From Comamonas koreensis (lineage in GTDB: Bacteria > Pseudomonadota > Gammaproteobacteria > Burkholderiales > Burkholderiaceae_C), in the NCBI RefSeq assembly GCF_014076495.1, contig NZ_CP043575.1, positions 1,612,001 to 1,676,000 of the forward strand: DNA of 64,000 nucleotides, given 5' to 3'. The notes under the pieces are model-generated. The model did not search any database, was not told the DNA's origin, and worked only from the letters and a program-made list of their open reading frames with translations. The position numbers and the translations under genes are program-made. Within the stretch, counting starts at the first letter, position 1. Each line of letters begins with the position of its first letter. This document shows positions 44,612-53,828 of the stretch, piece by piece.

Positions 44612-45416
44612 GATTCAATTCCATTCTCCAGGGGAGGCGAAAATATGCCTCGGTTGAGAAAAATACCCACCATTCATTCAATGCGGCAGGGTATGGGGCT
44701 GCCTCTATGGCCGCACAACCAGATAACCCGGGTGGAGATAATTGCCTGATAACTGCTGGCTAATAGGTCAAGACCCATATATTTGACATGAATGTGCAGA
44801 AAGTTATGGGTTCATGTCTCTTAAGGGCTTGGCGGCAAAACAAAACTTACAGTTGGAACTGTACAACGCAATACCATTCAGGCATCTTTGGTTTTATTTA
44901 AAGAAGTTTGTTATTTATATTTTTGGGCGGGCGAAGGTATAAATAGCGATGGAAATTAATATTGTTCACAATCAACGCAGCTTTTATTCAATGGCAAGAT
45001 AAATCAAAACAATTAATAATGGTTGTTTAATAATTGTCTGACCGTTGGTATGAATAAGGCCCTGAACCGGTTGCTCATCGATAGAGCCCGCGCGTGCTCA
45101 CTGAGGATGCTGCTTGAGCAGGTGGCCATCACGAAGATGGCCGTAGGTGTGACCTTGGGGCTGCGCCGTCCGTCCCATTGTTTGGCAGGCCGCCAGCCCG
45201 CTCTAGCGGTGTCAGCCGCTGATCGGGCCAAAGCGATGTGCGGCCATCGTGGCTGTGCGCAGCCCATAACCCCAGGCGCTCGCGCAATACAAAGCGCAGC
45301 TGGCACCTGTGCATGACCTGGCGCGGGTCACAGTGACGCTGGAGCGCGGCAGTGGCAATGGCACCACCGGGATGGACAGCGCTACCTATGGGCCTGGGCC
45401 AGGGCGATCTGGATGA
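44612..45416. other. 805-bp non-coding gap
   Basis: The left half (44640-45050) is AT-rich and probably holds the promoter of the gene at 43145. The right half is GC-rich with only overlapping short frames on both strands and no convincing gene. A stretch at about 45317-45418 reads as the end of a protein on the plus strand (...LARVTVTLERGSGNGTTG..., TGA at 45416-45418), but the frame is closed upstream by a stop, so it would be a remnant. Confidence 0.5.
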
Positions 45417-46781
45417 TCAGGATGAAGCGGCTGGCTTTTGCACGGCCTGCTCCGCTGGCGGAGGCTGCGTGCTCTGCACCTGGCTGAGCATGTAGTTGGC
45501 CAGCGTCTCATACAGCGGCCTGGCGATCATGCGCGAGACCAGGCTGGCCAGCATCGCAGCGGCCATCAGGCTCAGCACCATCGAGTGCCCATCGACCATC
45601 TCCATCACGATGATGAAGGCCGTGAGCGGCGCTTGCGTAACGGCGGCCAGGAACGCGGCCATGCCCATCGCAATCAAGGCGGGGGCGATGTCGCTGCCCA
45701 GCATCAGCGAGACGTTGTGGCCCACACCTGCGCCAATCGACAGCGAGGGCGCGAAGATCCCGCCAGGCACGCCCACCCAGGCAGACAGCCAGGTGGCGAT
45801 GAATTTGAGCGTCACATACAGCGCAGGCAACTCGGCCTCTCCCGCCAGCATGTGCTTGACTTCTTCCGAACCGGCGCCAAAGGTGGCGCCGCTGGTGGAC
45901 AGGCCGATGACGGCAATCAGCAAGCCGCCAGCAGCTGCAAAGCGGATGGGATACTGCGCGCGCAGGCGGTTGAGGCGCTCTGGCGCGCCGGTCAGGGACG
46001 CGGCCATGAGCTTGGCAAACAGGCCCCCCAATACGCCGCAGCTCAAGGCCACACAGATTCCGGGCAGCAGTGCGTGCCAGTTGAGGCTGGGCACCTGGAT
46101 GCGCCCAAAATAGTTCAGGTTGCCAAATGCGGAAACGCCCATCAGACCGGCCAGCACGATGGCGGCAATGATCAGGCCGCTGGCGCGAGATTCCAGCTTG
46201 CGGGACAGCTCCTCAATGGCGAAAACGATCCCTGCCAGCGGCGCATTGAAGGCGGCTGCAATGCCCGCTGCACCGCCTGCCACCAGCAGCGCATGGCTGG
46301 TGATGCCCGAGCGCGGACCAAACCAGCGCTTGGCATGGTGCATGACGCCGGCGGCCACCTGCACGGACGGCCCTTCGCGGCCAATCGACAGCCCCGCCAG
46401 AAACCCGAGGCCAGCCAGCGCAATCTTGCAGGCGGACAGCCACAGCGAGACAAAGCGGCTGCGCTGCTGGTCATTGAGCGCCGTCTCTTGCGCGGCCATG
46501 ACCTGTGGAATGCCCGAGCCCGCAGCGCCCGGCGCCCAGCGGCGTGTGGCCCAGACAATGGCTGCCGTCAGGCATGGCGTCCACAGCAGTACCGCCCAGC
46601 CACCTTGCCAGTGGTAGATGTGCATGAACCAGTCAAAGGCCTTCTCGGCCACCATCGTGAAACCGACCACGCACAGGCCCGCTGCGGCGGCATAGGCCAG
46701 CACAATGCAACGCTCCACCCAGCGCCATCCATCCCCGAATTCTTGCCTCAGGTTCTGTACAAAATCGGGTTCTTGCTGCAT
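45417..46781 (-). CDS. CLC-family chloride channel/transporter
   Basis: A 454-residue membrane protein with the three CLC selectivity segments GSGIP, GREGPSVQ (with the gating Glu) and GGIFAPSL. About 10-12 membrane helices can be counted, the normal CLC fold, and no cytosolic CBS domain. Family members are Cl-/H+ antiporters or channels; the transport mode cannot be assigned here. ATG 46781 is preferred over an earlier frame start for its AGGG ribosome binding site. Confidence 0.92.
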   Translation of the reverse strand: MQQEPDFVQNLRQEFGDGWRWVERCIVLAYAAAAGLCVVGFTMVAEKAFDWFMHIYHWQGGWAVLLWTPCLTAAIVWATRRWAPGAAGSGIPQVMAAQETALNDQQRSRFVSLWLSACKIALAGLGFLAGLSIGREGPSVQVAAGVMHHAKRWFGPRSGITSHALLVAGGAAGIAAAFNAPLAGIVFAIEELSRKLESRASGLIIAAIVLAGLMGVSAFGNLNYFGRIQVPSLNWHALLPGICVALSCGVLGGLFAKLMAASLTGAPERLNRLRAQYPIRFAAAGGLLIAVIGLSTSGATFGAGSEEVKHMLAGEAELPALYVTLKFIATWLSAWVGVPGGIFAPSLSIGAGVGHNVSLMLGSDIAPALIAMGMAAFLAAVTQAPLTAFIIVMEMVDGHSMVLSLMAAAMLASLVSRMIARPLYETLANYMLSQVQSTQPPPAEQAVQKPAASS

Positions 46782-47193
46782 TGCGCCCTCATGGAGTGAG
46801 GGTGCCAGTCTAGTCAATTCGACTGTGGCCAGTCAGGCCGCCTTCCAACCCGTGACCATAACGCTCAGGTTTTTGGGGCGAAAACGGATGTGTATGTAAA
46901 GGAAGCCTGACATGCGTCATTCAGTCCCTGACTCCCATCGCGCTTCGGATGCGCTGGTCGGCACAACGCGCCGCGATCCAGGCATGAAGTGGGGCGCAAT
47001 GTACGCCACCGCGGTTGCAGGCGCGCTGAGCGTGCAGCGAACAAACCTTTTGGGAGGCGGCAGCGGCAGCCCGCGCGCTGAACTGCAGCAAAGGTGCCTG
47101 TCGCTCTGTGGCTGTTTAACAGCAACTATTAAAAGTATTTCCACATAGCTTGTTTTTTGTTACATTGCGGGTGCTCATTACAGAGAAACATTT
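46782..47193. other. 412-bp intergenic region
   Basis: Holds the promoters of the divergent CLC and IPTL-CTERM (47194) genes. A 78-codon plus-strand frame at 46912-47148 has no recognisable features and an overlapping frame of similar length on the other strand, so I do not call it. The part 47110-47190 is AT-rich (TTGTTACATTGC), a probable promoter for 47194. Confidence 0.45.
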
Positions 47194-48594
47194 ATGTACA
47201 TAAAACGCCTTCTGTTTCCTTTGGTCATTGCGGCAGTAGCCGCCACTAGCAGCTTCGCCCAAACAGGCATTTTTACCAATGGCACGCTGAGCTCTGACCT
47301 GTCATTCAAAGACGAACTGGCCAGCACCTCGATGACGCTGGCGTATGACGGTAGCCATTACTGGTCTTCTTCAGGCGGCAGCGCAAGTGGCGAACGGCTG
47401 GCGCAGTACAGCAGTGCCGGTGCACTGGTCGCCAAGTTTGCCTCCGGACTGGACTTTCGGTCGGTGTTCACGCAAGGCGCAAACCTGTACGCGAGGCAAT
47501 TCAACGACGCGACTATTTACCAGCAGGCGGCTGCCGGCACATTTGCACCACTTGTCACTCTGACGGATCTGACGGAGCAGCAGGTGGGGGTGGTGCTGAA
47601 CGGCGCCGGCAACGAATACATTGCACTGGTAGAAGGAAACGTCTATCGTTGGAGCCTCGCGGGTAGTCCGTTGGGCAGCGTTGCCTTGGTTGGCTTTGGC
47701 ACCCAACCGGGCGAGAACGAGTATCCCCAAAACCGAGGCATCAGTGCATCGGGGAGTTACTGGTTTACCTATTCCCAGGGCGTTGTATCGGCTTGGGATG
47801 CTGCGGGGCAGCGGGTTGGCCAGACTTCCCTGGCTGGTGCGGGCACCTCTTTTGATTCCCATTTCAGCTTTAGTTTTGCCAATGGTCGCTTCTGGGTCGT
47901 AGACCAAGCCGGTGCGGCCTGGCGTGGCTATCCCCTGGTGGTGTTGGCGATTTCACCGGCGAGTTTGCCCGCCGGCAAGATCGGCGTGGCCTATAGCAGC
48001 ACGATGACTGCAGGTGGGGGGACTGCTCCTTATACCTGGTCGGCCAGCGGATTGCCGGCAGGGTTGAGCATCGGCGCCGAGACGGGAGTTATCAGTGGTG
48101 TGCCGTCGGAGGCGACCACTGCGGAGGTCACCATTTCGGTGGTTGACAGTGAGAACCGGGACAAGAGCACAAATATCACGCTCGTCATTGATCCACTGGA
48201 TCTGACCGTCAACCCCAGCTTGCCCAATGGTCAAGTCGGCAAGACGTACACCGCCAGTATTGGGGTTTCAGGGGGCGTGGCGCCCTACCACCTGGTGCTC
48301 GATGGTGAACTGCCAGAGGGCTTGAGCCTGGATCTGACAACGGGAGCGATCACAGGCACACCCACAAAGACCCAGATCAGTACCTTTAGTGTCACGGTGT
48401 CGGATAGCACGGCCATCAGCTTGGCTAGCGCGACCAAGGCTGCCGTCAACAGCGTGACGCAGAGCTATACGATCACCATTTCCGCGCAGGCTGCCCCTGC
48501 TCCGGTGCCAACACTGGGCGCATGGGGCTTGGTGTGCCTGTCGTTGCTCTTAGGGGTGGTGGGCAGGGGCCGAAGCAGCAAGCGCACCGCGTAG
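47194..48594 (+). CDS. Secreted IPTL-CTERM-type protein (4) with putative Ig (He_PIG) domains
   Basis: A 466-residue exported protein: signal peptide about 1-24 (ending SSFAQT), a beta-propeller-like N-terminal region to about 250, then two He_PIG/putative Ig modules (SPASLPAGKIGVAYSSTM ... APYTWSASGLPAGLSI ... GVISGVPSE, and NGQVGKTYTASIGVSGGVAPY ... GAITGTPTK). The C terminus is PAPVPTLGAWGLVCLS, a hydrophobic helix and SSKR: a near-consensus IPTL-CTERM signal. A surface or biofilm-matrix role is plausible but unproven. Confidence 0.85.
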   Translation: MYIKRLLFPLVIAAVAATSSFAQTGIFTNGTLSSDLSFKDELASTSMTLAYDGSHYWSSSGGSASGERLAQYSSAGALVAKFASGLDFRSVFTQGANLYARQFNDATIYQQAAAGTFAPLVTLTDLTEQQVGVVLNGAGNEYIALVEGNVYRWSLAGSPLGSVALVGFGTQPGENEYPQNRGISASGSYWFTYSQGVVSAWDAAGQRVGQTSLAGAGTSFDSHFSFSFANGRFWVVDQAGAAWRGYPLVVLAISPASLPAGKIGVAYSSTMTAGGGTAPYTWSASGLPAGLSIGAETGVISGVPSEATTAEVTISVVDSENRDKSTNITLVIDPLDLTVNPSLPNGQVGKTYTASIGVSGGVAPYHLVLDGELPEGLSLDLTTGAITGTPTKTQISTFSVTVSDSTAISLASATKAAVNSVTQSYTITISAQAAPAPVPTLGAWGLVCLSLLLGVVGRGRSSKRTA

Positions 48595-48777
48595 GTTAAC
48601 GGCAAGCTGGGAGCTTCCAAGGTCCGCAAGACCGAGTGGCGGCTCTTTTCGCATTCTGCATTGCGCGGGCCTACAACATGGCTCGCTGCAGGCGCCCATG
48701 CAGCAAGATATGGCCCGTACCGGGGCACAAACCGCGTCCACCGAGCGGAAAGCTATGAACTTCAGGTCGTGTCTGCG

Positions 48778-49155
48778 TTAGCGCCTTTTCGCGATCTCGG
48801 CGCCCATGTACTCGTTCAAGTCCCGCAAATCCTTCACCCGCCAGGCAAAGGCTGGCAGCTTGACGCCGTTCTCGCGCAAGGTTTTCGGAATCAGATCGCC
48901 GTTGGGCCGGAGCACCACCGGTGAGACGATGACACCGGGGTAATCGTGCAAGCGCTTTTTGAAAGCTGCCGTGGTGAGATCGGGTGTGGGCGGGTTGCTT
49001 TTGCGCGCCAGCGGCCCGCTGCCTTGGAGGTCAGCGCCATGGCACATGGCGCAGCGCTGCACAAAGATATTTTTGCCATTGCTGTTGTCTGCCTGTGAGC
49101 AGGTGGCGTGTGCCAGCAGCAGAAGGCCGAGCGAGGCGAGGACGGTTTTATTCAT
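48778..49155 (-). CDS. Small periplasmic cytochrome c
   Basis: A 125-residue protein with a signal peptide (about 1-22, ending CSQA) and one heme site CAMCH near residue 35, followed by GADLQGSGPLARKSNPPTPDLT, usual for class I cytochromes of the cbb3/sulfur-oxidation type. The distal Met is not obvious; the candidates are in the last 50 residues (NEYMGAEI). It stands alone between the IPTL-CTERM gene and an AraC gene. Confidence 0.85.
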   Translation of the reverse strand: MNKTVLASLGLLLLAHATCSQADNSNGKNIFVQRCAMCHGADLQGSGPLARKSNPPTPDLTTAAFKKRLHDYPGVIVSPVVLRPNGDLIPKTLRENGVKLPAFAWRVKDLRDLNEYMGAEIAKRR

Positions 49156-49214
49156 GGGGTGTTATCGAATTTGTAGCCCGCGATATTGTGTCGCAGGCCG
49201 CAGGCGTTCTGCTG

Positions 49215-50018
49215 TCACTGGGCGGTGCCCGGCGGATTTTCGTTGCCAGATGACGCGGCCCGCATAAAGCCACTGGGCGCCCTGCCCAAGCGCTTGCGAA
49301 ACATGGTCGAAAAAGCACTGGGGCTGTCATAGCCCAGATCAAGAGCGACCTGGGTGACCGACTGCCCGCCCGCCAGCCGGGGCAGGGCCGCGAGCAAGCA
49401 GGCTTGCTGCCGCCAGGCGCCAAAACTCATGCCGGTCTGCTGCCGAAAATGCCGGTTAAAGCTGCGCAGGCTTTTGTGCAACTGAGCAGCCCATGCCTCA
49501 GGCGCGGCCCGGATCTGTGGCGCCTTCAAGAAGGCCTTGCACCGCGCAGCCAGCAGCGGGTCCTGAGGGATGGGGGCGAACAAGGGCATGGTGGGCGCCT
49601 GGCGCACTTCGTGCATCAGCAGCTGGGCCAAGGCGCCATCACGCCCTTGTTCGTCATACAGCGCCTCCATCGTGATCGAGGCCAGCAGCAGCTGGTGCAG
49701 CAGCGCGCTGACCACCAGCGCTTCGCAATGCCGGCCCTGGCGGGGCGCAGCGGCGGGCTCGATATACAGGCTGCGTGTGCTCACGCCCTGCATGCGCACC
49801 CGGTGGGGCTTGCCAGCGGGGATCCAGACACCGCTAAAGGGCGGGATCACCCAGGCGCCATCGTCCGTTTCCACTTCCATCAGGCCGCTCATGCCGTACA
49901 GCACCTGCGCGCGCCGGTGGCTGTGGGTGTCCAGCAGGGTGCCGGGTGCATAGTCGGTGCTGATGGCCAGGAGCGGCCGGGCCACGGCATCTACCGATGC
50001 AAGAGGGATGTTGTGCAT
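49215..50018 (-). CDS. AraC-family transcriptional regulator
   Basis: A 267-residue regulator with an N-terminal cupin (THSHRRAQVLYGMSGLMEVET, GVWIPAGKPHRV) and a C-terminal double helix-turn-helix (LHKSLRSFNRHFRQQTGMSFGAWRQQ ... VTQVALDLGYDSPSAFSTMFRKRLG). The start ATG 50018 is 106 bp from the divergent TauE-type gene, which is the natural candidate target. The inducer is unknown. Confidence 0.92.
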   Translation of the reverse strand: MHNIPLASVDAVARPLLAISTDYAPGTLLDTHSHRRAQVLYGMSGLMEVETDDGAWVIPPFSGVWIPAGKPHRVRMQGVSTRSLYIEPAAAPRQGRHCEALVVSALLHQLLLASITMEALYDEQGRDGALAQLLMHEVRQAPTMPLFAPIPQDPLLAARCKAFLKAPQIRAAPEAWAAQLHKSLRSFNRHFRQQTGMSFGAWRQQACLLAALPRLAGGQSVTQVALDLGYDSPSAFSTMFRKRLGRAPSGFMRAASSGNENPPGTAQ

Positions 50019-50123
50019 CGGCCGATTTTGGCCTAAATGCAAGGATGCTTGGCTTTTTATCGAAAGCCAGCCGCAGCTTGGCGCTCTATCGTGGCGTTTT
50101 GCAACCGTTGATGGTCCCTGTCC

Positions 50124-50930
50124 ATGTATTTGCTGCTGCTGTGTTTTGGGGTTCTGGCTGGTGTGACCACCGTGCTGTTTGGTTTTGGCGGCGGCTTTGT
50201 CGTCGTTCCGGTGCTGTATGCGGTGCTGGTGGGGGTGTATGGCGCAGACAGTGCGCAGGGGCTTGCCGCCATGCACATCGCGGTGGCCACATCCACCTGT
50301 GTGATGGTCTTTGGCGCCGGGCTGGCCAGCTGGCGGCACCACCAGGCCGGCACGGTGCCCTGGGGCCAGGTGCGGCCGCTGCTGGGCTATGTGGCGCTCG
50401 GGGCCATCCCTGGGGCGATGGCTGTGCTGGTGCTGAGCGGCGGCTGGATCCGCTGGGCGTTTGTCGGCTATCTCGCGTTGACGATTCTCGACAGCCTGCT
50501 GCGGCCCGGTTTTACCCAAGAGCGCAGCAGCCGGATGCGCCCATTGGCCAAGCCAGCGGCCGCTGCGCTGGGGCTTTTTATCGGCGCAATCGCCGCCTGC
50601 CTGGGAGTCGGCGGCAGTGTCATGACCGTCCCGCTGATGCGCCGGCGCGGCGCTAGCATGACGGCCGCTACTGCGGCAGCCAATCCGCTGTCATTGCCGA
50701 TGGCCATCGTGGGCACCGCCACCTACGCGCTGCTGGCGTCCAACACGGCGCCGTTGGGCGCATGGCATCTGGGCTACATCGATGTGCGCGCCTGCCTGGT
50801 GCTGGTGGCGGGCTCCTGGTTGGGCATCCGGCTGGCGTCGCGCTGGATTGGCAAGATCCCGGACCGTATCCATGCCAAGGTCTATATCGCCTTGCTGTGT
50901 GCGGTGCTCTTGGCCATGGTGGTGCATTGA
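50124..50930 (+). CDS. TauE/SafE-family sulfite/organosulfonate exporter
   Basis: A 268-residue membrane protein with eight or so hydrophobic segments and the two family repeats, each with a Gly-rich turn: GVTTVLFGFGGGFVVVP in the first half and GAIAACLGVGGSVMTVPLM in the second. Members move sulfite, sulfoacetate or other small anions across the inner membrane. Divergent AraC gene next door is a likely regulator. Confidence 0.9.
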   Translation: MYLLLLCFGVLAGVTTVLFGFGGGFVVVPVLYAVLVGVYGADSAQGLAAMHIAVATSTCVMVFGAGLASWRHHQAGTVPWGQVRPLLGYVALGAIPGAMAVLVLSGGWIRWAFVGYLALTILDSLLRPGFTQERSSRMRPLAKPAAAALGLFIGAIAACLGVGGSVMTVPLMRRRGASMTAATAAANPLSLPMAIVGTATYALLASNTAPLGAWHLGYIDVRACLVLVAGSWLGIRLASRWIGKIPDRIHAKVYIALLCAVLLAMVVH

Positions 50931-51087
50931 CGGCCGCTGGATGATGGGCGCCGGGGGAGGGGTTGCTCAGCCATGGGGCTGCGCAAACCAGCGTAAAAAG
51001 CCAGCGGGAAAGCTCTTCATACCTTGGGATCCTTTGCCTCACCCGCGCCTGCGTTTAGACCACAGCAGACTGTGTTGCAAAGGGTTC

Positions 51088-52257
51088 CTAGACCTTGCTG
51101 CGCCTCGAGAATCCCAAGAAGCCAGCCAGACCCATGATGGGCGAGAGCGCGAGCAGGCCCCAGGCTGTCATCGTGGGCACGGGGGTGGGCTCCACGGGCG
51201 TTGTCGGTGGATCCGGCTCCACGACAAAAGTCATGCGGACCATACCGGCCTGCCCCGGTTGCCCACCGTCGCCGCCAGCGCCGGCCCCGACGTTGACTCC
51301 TCCGGCAGCGCCGCCGCTTGCCCCCGATCCATTGGCGCCTGCGATGCTTTCTCCTTCGCATGCTGCAACGGCCAATGGGCCTGTCAGGATCAGGCCGTCT
51401 GCTCCCGGCATGCCGGGAACTCCAGGTACGCCATTGGTACCTATGTTTCCGTAGCCATAGCCGGGAGAGCCCGAGCCACCGTTTCCACCATGGCCTTCGT
51501 AGCCCGCCTGTCCGCCAGCGCCGCCTATCCCAGCTATGGCACCGTCGCCGCCGTTACCGCCATCCCCGCCATTGCCGCCGTCCGTCCCATTTCCTCCGGG
51601 TATGCCGGGCCCTTCCCAGCTGCCATCCCAATCAGGTGCGCTACTTCCGTCCACTCCATTGGCGCCATTGCCACCTGCGCCACCCGAGCCTCCGATGGAG
51701 CCAGCGCCTCCGCCTCCGCCCAGGCCGCCAGGGCGCCCCAGGAAATTGGCCCCTCCAGCACCACCGGTGCCGCCACGGATTGCGGTCGCACCTTCCCCCG
51801 GTAAGCCGCGTGCGCCATCGTAATAGTTGAGGTCCACGGTGCTGCCGCCGCCACCGCCGCCGCCATTGGCAGTCACACCGACCACACCGGGCCCCGTCAC
51901 TGCAGAGAACCCGCCTCCCGTGCTGTGCGTTCCGGTGGCTGTCCAATCTGCGCTGTTGACCAAGCCAGGCGTGCCGCCGGCAGCGACGATGACCAAGAGC
52001 TCGTTGCCTGCAGTCACTGCAAGACGGGCTTTGCAATAAGCCCCGCCGCCGCCACCGCTGCCGCCCCCTGCGATGCCGTTCCAGCCCTGGTCATTCGAGC
52101 CGCCACCCCAGGCCTCAAAGCTGATGTGGGTCACCCCTGCAGGCACCGTGCAGGTGCCCGCCGCATTGACGCCATTGACGCAATCTGCGGCTATGGCGTG
52201 GCCCGCAACCCCGAAGCAGGCCACGGTTGCTAACTTTGCAAGTAATGGATTTTTCAT
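51088..52257 (-). CDS. Secreted Gly-rich IPTL-CTERM-type protein (5)
   Basis: A 389-residue exported protein: signal peptide about 1-23 (ending GHAIAADC), a short Cys-bearing head (DCVNGVNAAGTCTVPAGV) and then about 270 residues dominated by GG-x and GGNGGDGG-type repeats, similar to the glycine-rich matrix of some adhesins and cold-shock/autotransporter passengers. The C terminus is PTPVPTMTAWGLLALSP, a hydrophobic helix and SRRSK: an IPTL-type signal. No enzyme motif is seen. Confidence 0.8.
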   Translation of the reverse strand: MKNPLLAKLATVACFGVAGHAIAADCVNGVNAAGTCTVPAGVTHISFEAWGGGSNDQGWNGIAGGGSGGGGGAYCKARLAVTAGNELLVIVAAGGTPGLVNSADWTATGTHSTGGGFSAVTGPGVVGVTANGGGGGGGSTVDLNYYDGARGLPGEGATAIRGGTGGAGGANFLGRPGGLGGGGGAGSIGGSGGAGGNGANGVDGSSAPDWDGSWEGPGIPGGNGTDGGNGGDGGNGGDGAIAGIGGAGGQAGYEGHGGNGGSGSPGYGYGNIGTNGVPGVPGMPGADGLILTGPLAVAACEGESIAGANGSGASGGAAGGVNVGAGAGGDGGQPGQAGMVRMTFVVEPDPPTTPVEPTPVPTMTAWGLLALSPIMGLAGFLGFSRRSKV

Positions 52258-52374
52258 GTTTTTCCAGTGAAAGCATGGGAGAAGGCCGGCCCATTGAGCA
52301 GGGGTGGTGCAGAGAATCCCGCATGGGTATTGCTGCGTGATCGAAGGCCTTGAAGCTTTCCGCTGCACGAGCTC

Positions 52375-52422
52375 CAAAAAAAAGAGCCTCGCTGGGGCCA
52401 ATAAGGCACTTACGAAGCTCTT
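52375..52422 (-). terminator. Terminator after IPTL-CTERM gene 6
   Basis: Minus-strand stem AAGAGCTTCG / CGAGGCTCTT (one mismatch) with a long loop, followed by eight T; 41 bp after the stop of the gene at 52464. Confidence 0.65.
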
Positions 52423-52463
52423 TTGTCGCAGCAGGGCCCAGCGTGTACGCCCATATGCGGTGG

Positions 52464-53828
52464 TCAGACCTTGCGGCGACGAGACATGCCCATCAAGCCC
52501 GCCAAACCCATCAATGGAGACAGCACGAGCAGGCCCAGCGCGGTCATCGTGGGTACGGGGGTAGGTGCCGCAACGGGGGGAACAGTGGCAGGGGTATCGG
52601 TGTCCGTTGCCGTGTCGTTGGAGGGGTCCGGGTCGGGATTGGTATTGACTGCGCTGGCGCTGGAGCCATCGGCTTCGACGGTGGCGGTGTTCACCAGATT
52701 GCCCGTGAAACTGGCTGGGATGGCCATCGTCAGCGTATAGGTCGCGGTCGCATTCACCGCCAGATTGATGGTGTCATCAATGCCGCCTGCGCCACTGGCG
52801 GTGCAGCTTCCACCGGCCGAAGCGCTGCAGGACCAGTTGGCGGTGCTGATGCCGCTGGGCAATACATCCGTCACCTTGGCGCCGACGGCGGTGAACGGAC
52901 CGTTGTTGCGCACGGTAATGGTGTAGACGACATTGGTGCCCGGCACATAGGTGGTTTGGCCGTTGGTTTTGGTGATGCTCAAATCCGCAGGAAACCGGAT
53001 GGGCGCATTCGGGCAGTTGGCGCCATCGTTGGTGCCCGATCCGGGCGAGCCGGCAATGAGCGTTTTGACGCCGGTGAGCAGGTTGATCTGGTAAAAACCG
53101 CTGCCATTGTTGGCCGAGCCAAACATGCCGTTGGTGGCACCGAATTGCGCGCCAAGCACACCACCGGTGCCGTCTGGCGTACCCATGGCCGAGACGGCTC
53201 CAGTACCCACATCGATGGCATAGAGCTGGCCTGCGTCAGACACTGAATACAAGCCCCCGGAAGCGCCACCGACCCAGGCGATGTCCGAGGCCGTGAATGC
53301 CGTATCCAAGGTGATGGTGGTAGCCGTCAGTGCGCTCGTATCAATGGCATAAATCACCGAGGTGTTGCCAAAGGGTTTGACATAGTAGGTGCCATCGCTG
53401 CCCACCGTGCCCGAGTTGTAAGCGGGACTCGCTGGCAGCCCCGTCACAGCGCCCACAACGGTGACAGCGCCAGTGCTCTGGTTGACGCTCAGCAGATTAT
53501 TGCCATTGGCATCGGTGCGCATGGCATAGATTTGGCCATCGGTGGGGGAATAGCCCAAGGCATTGTAGGAAACCGCAGAAGCCCCCCCAATGCCGGTAAA
53601 CACCATCGGATTGGTATCCGTAGACACGCTGTTTAACGAGGTCGGTGCGTTTTGCGACAGAAAAAGCCGGCTATCGCAGGCGACTTGTGCCATCGATACG
53701 GCTGGTAATAGCAAAGCGGCCGAGATAAGCAGCTGCTTGAATGTCTTTTTAAGGTCGGGAGAATTCGTCAGTGGCGACGAAAATGCTGGAAAGGCTGAGC
53801 CAGGCGGCATTTTTTTAGAATCGGTCAT
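52464..53828 (-). CDS. Secreted DUF11-like IPTL-CTERM-type protein (6)
   Basis: A 454-residue exported protein. A long N-terminal extension (about 35 residues with a KKTFK end) precedes the hydrophobic signal LLISAALLLPAVSMAQ. The region about 55-270 has repeated GQIYAM, GTYYV and GLYSVSDAGQLYAID segments, a beta-propeller-like pattern. Residues about 280-395 are a DUF11/conserved-repeat domain (ADLSITKTNG, VYTITVRNNGPFTA, KVTDVLPSGI). The C terminus is PTPVPTMTALGLLVLSP, helix, SRRRK. ATG 53828 has AAGG eight bases upstream, better than the GTG two codons before it. Confidence 0.82.
   Translation of the reverse strand: MTDSKKMPPGSAFPAFSSPLTNSPDLKKTFKQLLISAALLLPAVSMAQVACDSRLFLSQNAPTSLNSVSTDTNPMVFTGIGGASAVSYNALGYSPTDGQIYAMRTDANGNNLLSVNQSTGAVTVVGAVTGLPASPAYNSGTVGSDGTYYVKPFGNTSVIYAIDTSALTATTITLDTAFTASDIAWVGGASGGLYSVSDAGQLYAIDVGTGAVSAMGTPDGTGGVLGAQFGATNGMFGSANNGSGFYQINLLTGVKTLIAGSPGSGTNDGANCPNAPIRFPADLSITKTNGQTTYVPGTNVVYTITVRNNGPFTAVGAKVTDVLPSGISTANWSCSASAGGSCTASGAGGIDDTINLAVNATATYTLTMAIPASFTGNLVNTATVEADGSSASAVNTNPDPDPSNDTATDTDTPATVPPVAAPTPVPTMTALGLLVLSPLMGLAGLMGMSRRRKV

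Noticed and set aside
46912..47148. 78-codon plus-strand frame before IPTL-CTERM gene 4
   Set aside because: An equally long frame overlaps it on the other strand, and neither shows protein-like features.
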